From: Chloroflexota bacterium
GTDB lineage: Bacteria; Chloroflexota; Anaerolineae; Promineifilales; Promineifilaceae
NCBI GenBank assembly: GCA_008501785.1
Contig: QQUD01000492.1
Coordinates: 1 to 10,175, forward strand
Direction: 5' to 3'
Length of the DNA: 10,175 nt
In this document: piece after piece, positions 6,750 through 10,175 of the stretch
Layout: each line of letters begins with the position of its first letter
How positions within the stretch are numbered: position 1 is the stretch's first letter
Made by a program: the position numbers and the translations under genes
The notes under the pieces: generated by a model
Database searches by the model: none
Seen by the model: the letters and a program-made list of their open reading frames with translations, nothing else
What the model was told of the DNA's origin: nothing

Positions 6750-7931
6750 TTAATCGTAAATATAACTGATGCCTGTCTCACCCGGCCTGATTACTTGGTA
6801 ATTAGGCCAGCTCGCTTTTTGATAAGGCACGCCATATTCTTCACATAATTTGGGGTCAGGATGGTTGTTGTCTGTGAAAGTTACTTTGTACTGACCGTCT
6901 GACATCGGCTCAACTTTCTCTACGAAAGCCACATGACCAAATTCGTTGTGTGCCCCCTTTACTCCCGGCTCATAGACCATAACAGATCCTTTAACAGGAT
7001 AATCACCGACTTCATACCCGGCTGATTTTGCTTGCTCATTCCACTTATAAGCATGGCCGTTGACCGCATCTGGAAAAAATCGCTTTGCAGATGCATGTTT
7101 GGTGCAATTATTTGTTATAGTTCCAGGAAAAGCATCATACTTTTTTGCTGGACCATCAGCAGATATACCATCAGTGATAATGGTTTGTAATGTATCATGT
7201 TGTTCGTTAAGTTGCGCTAGCTGCTGCTGCTTGCCCTGCACGATCAGTAAGCTATCTTTTTCACTTCTAAGCTCATTTATCTGTTGTTCATAACCAGCAA
7301 TCTCATCTTCATAGTTATCGGTTCGAACGCGCCAAGGCACACCATCATCATCTTTACTGAAAGGAAGGGTAGGCACAACTTTGTTATACCAGACATCCGC
7401 CTTGTCTTGGGCTTCGGTAACTTGAGTCTCTAATCGCGCAATTTCTTCATCAATTTCACTGATTCGACCATCCACTGAGTTCTGATTGGCTAATTCTTGC
7501 TCCAACGAAGCAATATTTTGTTCAAGAGTCTGTAATTCATCGAATTTTCCTGACCAGGGTAATTTGAGGTAGCTTTCTTTAAAATTTGAGGTGTTGGTAC
7601 CCAAAACTAGACCACCACCAGTTAATGGCAAACCCATCGCGGCTAAGACAGTTTTGTTTAAGCTTGAACTCGCAATTCGCTCCCATTCATCAACCTCTTG
7701 CTGCAAACGCTTGTTTAACGTCTCACCTGCAGTCGATAACTGATGAAGCGCTTGCATTAAAGGCTGTATTTCACCTATAAAAATTGTAGCACTTGCCCCT
7801 TGCCAAACACCCGACAAGGTCTGTATGGAATGGCTGATTGTTTGAGTTTGATCTTGTAACGAAACAGATGTTTGATGTAGCTGGTCACCCATATTCCTTA
7901 CCAAATCCGTCTCCATATGTAATAGTGTCAT
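6750..7931 (-). CDS. WXG100 module, coiled coils and C-terminal CHAP hydrolase domain (effector C)
   Basis: Residues 1-88 are a WXG100 module (MTLLHMETD, W43-Q-G, W83). Two charged coiled-coil stretches follow (about 130-178 and 205-250), split by a Trp/Pro-containing break. The last 130 residues match a CHAP domain: nucleophile C276 in TNNCTKHASAKRFF, 'KGSVMVYEPG', H333 in EFGHVAFVEKV, and an acidic or amide residue in FTDNN (354-356). CHAP enzymes cut peptidoglycan as amidases or endopeptidases, so export by a type VII-like route would give a cell-wall-acting effector or remodelling enzyme. GAGGAG five bases before the ATG is a strong ribosome binding site. The gene follows the second EspG-like gene after 77 bases, the largest gap within the operon. 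Confidence 0.88.
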   Translation of the reverse strand: MTLLHMETDLVRNMGDQLHQTSVSLQDQTQTISHSIQTLSGVWQGASATIFIGEIQPLMQALHQLSTAGETLNKRLQQEVDEWERIASSSLNKTVLAAMGLPLTGGGLVLGTNTSNFKESYLKLPWSGKFDELQTLEQNIASLEQELANQNSVDGRISEIDEEIARLETQVTEAQDKADVWYNKVVPTLPFSKDDDGVPWRVRTDNYEDEIAGYEQQINELRSEKDSLLIVQGKQQQLAQLNEQHDTLQTIITDGISADGPAKKYDAFPGTITNNCTKHASAKRFFPDAVNGHAYKWNEQAKSAGYEVGDYPVKGSVMVYEPGVKGAHNEFGHVAFVEKVEPMSDGQYKVTFTDNNHPDPKLCEEYGVPYQKASWPNYQVIRPGETGISYIYD

Positions 7932-8008
7932 ACAGTCTCCTCAATAAAAATAAGTTGGCAATGCACCCCTCAAGATCACACTCTTTTCTCAATGATAATT
8001 TCGAAATC
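7932..8008 (-). other. Largest intergenic gap of the operon
   Basis: The 77 bases between the second EspG-like gene and effector C hold only the GAGGAG binding site of effector C near their downstream end. I see no convincing terminator stem with a T-run and no clear -35/-10 pair; an internal promoter is possible because the gap is AT-rich. Confidence 0.35.
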
Positions 8009-8833
8009 TCATCTAACTGTGGGCTGTAACAATGTTTGAATATGCTGAATGGCTGAGGTGCGCGTTTCTGGGTTTATTTGTACCAGGTGTTGTTGTTCGT
8101 CGGGGTTGTTTTTGTCTAACGGCCGTAACCACCAAACCATATCTGCCCCCAGCAACAACGTAAACCCATCCGCCACATTCTCCTCAGCTTGATGAGACGT
8201 AACAATAATAGTCAGACTCATTTCCATGCTTGCCAAAGCTGCGGCAAATGCATCAATGCTCTCTACCGGTGTATCAGGCATCTGCTGCAAAATAACTTTA
8301 GCCGCCTCCACACCATCCTCAGCTGCTTCACGGCTTTGGCTGATTAATGTTTGGAAGATTTGCATAGGTTGGCAACCTGATTCCGCTTGCGGGGCATCAG
8401 CTAAAATTGCCGCCAGGGTGTGCAGAACAGCGGCACGATCAGGCAGCACCGTAAATTGGTGAATACCAGAAGCAGGAATAACATGTGAAACAAGTTTTTC
8501 TTCTACCTCATGAAAAAAGAGCGCTTCAGTTGCATAACCAGGACGATTAATTGTTACCACAATGGATGTTTGCGGTTTGGCACAAACCACCAGCGTACCA
8601 CCCACAGCAGGCAAAAGCGTAAACCTCTGCTGACCTGTAGGTTTTAGGAACCCACGCGCAACCAAAGCACGCTCTGCAGCCTCGAGCACGATACGTATTT
8701 GTTCCGGTTCAAGACCATTTAATACTTCATGATTGAGTCCCATCACAGTCGGAACATTGAGATACCGTAAGATCACAAACAGCTCTTCCTGACTCAGGCT
8801 AAATGCAATTGGTTTTGTTTTGCTTGCTTCCAT
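8009..8833 (-). CDS. EspG-like putative type VII secretion chaperone (second copy)
   Basis: Counting from the ATG at 8833 the protein has 274 residues. Its plan fits actinobacterial EspG: an opening 'IAFSLSQEELFVILRYLNV', helices ending 'ERALVARGFL', a strand 'RFTLLP' followed by 'GGTLVVCAKPQTSIVVTI', then 'ATEALFFHEVEEKLVSHVI', 'GIHQFTVLPDRAAVL', a helical part, and a late strand pair 'GFTLLLGADMVWWLRPL'. EspG proteins hold ESX substrates in the cytoplasm before export. It lies between effector D and effector C, so its likely clients are their WXG modules. A GTG three codons upstream is possible, but AGGTGA five bases before the ATG at 8833 overlaps it and favours the ATG. The assignment rests on pattern plus context; identity to known EspG is probably low. 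Confidence 0.6.
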   Translation of the reverse strand: MEASKTKPIAFSLSQEELFVILRYLNVPTVMGLNHEVLNGLEPEQIRIVLEAAERALVARGFLKPTGQQRFTLLPAVGGTLVVCAKPQTSIVVTINRPGYATEALFFHEVEEKLVSHVIPASGIHQFTVLPDRAAVLHTLAAILADAPQAESGCQPMQIFQTLISQSREAAEDGVEAAKVILQQMPDTPVESIDAFAAALASMEMSLTIIVTSHQAEENVADGFTLLLGADMVWWLRPLDKNNPDEQQHLVQINPETRTSAIQHIQTLLQPTVR

Positions 8834-8838
8834 TATTT

Positions 8839-8844
8839 TCACCT
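8839..8844 (-). promoter_or_regulatory. Ribosome binding site deciding the start of the second EspG-like gene
   Basis: AGGTGA on the minus strand, five bases before the ATG at 8831-8833; the alternative GTG start lies within it. Confidence 0.6.
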
Positions 8845-8872
8845 ATTAATTTCGTTAAATTTATAGACCGCT

Positions 8873-9847
8873 TCAGTCAAACCATCCATCCAAAACTTTT
8901 CCAGCGTTATCAATTAGACCGCTACCAAAATCAGTAAGCGCTTCACCAACTTCATCGAAAACTGGCGTAAGCGCATCATTTAGATATTCATCATAAGCCC
9001 ATTCCAAACCTTTATCGATCCATTCTCCAGGGTCTATTATTTCCAATGTGTTTTCCAACCAGACCGCCTGCTCGTGAAAGCCAAGCATCTCTAACCCGCC
9101 CGCGCCTAAATGCGCAACGCCTAACGCCATGTCGTAAATCATAAAAGCCGGACCAACAACTGGAATAGCATAGAGAGCTTTCTCAATGACAAGCTCAAAC
9201 CCTTCAGTGATGATAGCCTTATCCCAATCCCCATCCTGTTGCACATCCTGAAAAATTTCTAGACCTAATGGCACCCCATCGGCTGCGGCCCCCAACCATT
9301 TATTATTTTCAAGTGTAGTAGCTATTTTTTTTAAATTTGGGTCTTTTAATGAATGAGCCAAATCATCTACGCGCCCCACCCAACCAGCACGCGGACTACC
9401 AGCTAGCTTATTAAGAAAACGGCCGATATCTTTTATGCTATCGTAACTCTTTAATTGAAAATCAATAAGGGCTGAAAACCCTCCAGTGATACTAATAGAC
9501 CAATCAAGCCAGTCAAACGCTTTATACTCAGAGTCTAACGCACCCAAATTCACATTACTCTGTCCCAAGTTAAACTCAAAGCTGCTGCTAATCTCTTCCC
9601 ATTCAACCACTTCAAATTGCAAACGCTGCGCCAAAATTACCCCATCATCGGCAAATTGGTGGAGCTGGTTTAATAAAGATTGGATATTGCCAATGAAGAC
9701 AGTGGCACTAGAACCCTGCCAGACGTTAACCAGATTTTGCGTGGAATAAGATAGCTGTTGGCTTTCTTGCTGCAACATGCTGGATAATTGCTGAATATGA
9801 CTACTTGTGTTTCCCACCAATTCAGTTTCCATGTGTAGAATGGGCAT
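8873..9847 (-). CDS. WXG100 module fused to a hydrophobic, possibly membrane-active domain (effector D)
   Basis: Residues 1-88 form a WXG100 module (MPILHMETE, W43-Q-G, W83 in EVVEWEE). The rest (about 100-324) matches no enzyme I recognise and shows no catalytic triad. A Gly/Ala-rich hydrophobic segment runs from about 224 to 256 (ALYAIPVVGPAFMIYDMALG then VAHLGAGGLEMLG), preceded by 'GAAADGVPLGLEIFQDV' and followed by acidic helices. This resembles the helical hydrophobic cores of LXG or pre-toxin regions and of some pore-forming toxins; a structural or carrier role is also possible. GGAGGAG lies just before the ATG, and the stop of the gene upstream overlaps this start as TAATG, so translation is coupled. 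The second EspG-like gene follows after 39 bases. Confidence 0.8.
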   Translation of the reverse strand: MPILHMETELVGNTSSHIQQLSSMLQQESQQLSYSTQNLVNVWQGSSATVFIGNIQSLLNQLHQFADDGVILAQRLQFEVVEWEEISSSFEFNLGQSNVNLGALDSEYKAFDWLDWSISITGGFSALIDFQLKSYDSIKDIGRFLNKLAGSPRAGWVGRVDDLAHSLKDPNLKKIATTLENNKWLGAAADGVPLGLEIFQDVQQDGDWDKAIITEGFELVIEKALYAIPVVGPAFMIYDMALGVAHLGAGGLEMLGFHEQAVWLENTLEIIDPGEWIDKGLEWAYDEYLNDALTPVFDEVGEALTDFGSGLIDNAGKVLDGWFD

Positions 9848-10175
9848 TAGGCTCCTCCAACAACGGCCGTTTCCCCATCATGCCGTTTCTTAATCTCTGC
9901 AACCAACTTCTTCATCCATGCGCGACGTGTTTTGTCATCATCACGGAGCAATCCTGGCCGAGCAAAATGCACAACCTGCGCTGCGCCCTCCTGCAACACA
10001 ACGCCCCGACCGTTCCCCAGACGCAGCTTTTTCATTTGCGCCATATTGCGTTGCAGCCTAGTTTGTGGCTGCAAAGGTGTCACATCCGACGATTCGGCCG
10101 ACAACGCAATACCGCGTGCATACTGAACGGCCGTTGCACAAATCGAATCTGATACATCTGCGTCATTTGCGTACC
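9847..10175 (-). CDS. C-terminal part of an unrecognised protein, open at the right edge
   Basis: The frame has no stop from the right edge to the TAA at 9847, giving at least 108 residues. A TTG at 10104 is the only possible start visible near there, but the codons upstream read sensibly (YANDADVSDSICATAVQYAR), so the gene most likely begins outside the window. Visible parts are a helix with 'LQRNMAQMKKLRLGNGRGVV', then 'AQVVHFARPGLLRDD' and a basic last helix 'TRRAWMKKLVAEIKKRH'. No family is recognised. The GxGxGxV...V.FARP segment is faintly like the beta-rich tail of secretion or conjugation ATPases, which would suit the context, but that is a guess. The stop overlaps the start of effector D. 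Confidence 0.65.
   Translation of the reverse strand, partial: YANDADVSDSICATAVQYARGIALSAESSDVTPLQPQTRLQRNMAQMKKLRLGNGRGVVLQEGAAQVVHFARPGLLRDDDKTRRAWMKKLVAEIKKRHDGETAVVGGA
9852..9858 (-). promoter_or_regulatory. Strong ribosome binding site with TAATG stop-start overlap
   Basis: GGAGGAG on the minus strand lies four bases before the ATG at 9845-9847, inside the 3' end of the gene upstream, whose TAA (9847-9849) shares a base with this ATG. The arrangement points to coupled translation of the two genes. Confidence 0.75.

Larger units (their letters stand above)
1122..10134. repeat. Dispersed palindrome ACGGCCGT, 10 copies
   Basis: Exact copies of the 8-bp core start at 1122, 2441, 2631, 3022, 3992, 4552, 5080, 8119, 9863 and 10127. 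About 0.16 would be expected by chance with even base use. Five copies extend to AACGGCCGTT and nine have ACGGCCGTT on one strand. All lie in coding sequence (one spans the stop codon of effector A) and are read in different frames: as TAV (ETAV, QTAV), as RP (KRPSS, KRPYF, LRPL) and as NGR. No copy occurs from 5088 to 8118. The pattern resembles the highly iterated palindrome HIP1 of cyanobacteria; methylation site, recombination signal or neutral drift are all possible roles. Confidence 0.85.

Noticed and set aside
6728..6781. Upstream extension of effector B (18 codons)
   Set aside because: It overlaps the end of effector C, contains the ribosome binding site of the true start, and breaks the otherwise exact alignment of the five modules.
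9805..10152. Plus-strand 115-residue frame at the right edge
   Set aside because: It covers the ends of two coupled minus-strand genes, is rich in His, Cys and Gln, and shows no recognisable feature.

Overview
This window reads as an accessory locus from a bacterium that is probably a member of the Chloroflexota (Anaerolineae-like). The clues are a membrane Ser/Thr kinase with a long Thr/Pro-rich outer linker, mixed GC content, and a very frequent palindrome (ACGGCCGT, 10 copies) similar in style to the cyanobacterial HIP1 repeat. The taxonomic assignment is an inference.

Almost everything from 456 to the right edge lies on the minus strand and is tightly packed like one operon, transcribed from right to left. 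In transcription order it holds: the C-terminal part of an unrecognised protein (runs off the right edge); a WXG100 protein with a hydrophobic, pore-like C-terminus; an EspG-like protein; a WXG100 protein with coiled coils and a CHAP cysteine hydrolase domain; a WXG100 protein with a C39-like cysteine peptidase domain; a small unknown protein; a second WXG100 protein with a C39-like domain; a second EspG-like protein; a stand-alone 90-residue WXG100-like protein; and a transmembrane Ser/Thr kinase with a FecR-like outer domain.

The five WXG100 modules share the opening M-x-(L/I/M)-L-H-(M/I) and have tryptophans at exactly positions 43 and 83, without gaps. Together with the two EspG-like proteins this suggests an ESX/type VII-like secretion locus. 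On that reading the WXG modules act as export tags for enzymatic or membrane-acting effectors, the EspG-like proteins are dedicated chaperones, and the kinase is a sensor or regulator. No secretion ATPase or membrane channel protein lies fully inside the window.

The left 0.7 kb is a decayed border. A plus-strand C-terminal transposase fragment faces a minus-strand ORF that appears to hold the end of one repeat and the broken start of the next repeat of a 'CYWARL' type secreted domain. Genes between about 5.1 and 8.1 kb lack the palindrome, and at least one stretch there is clearly AT-richer, which suggests a separately acquired effector block.
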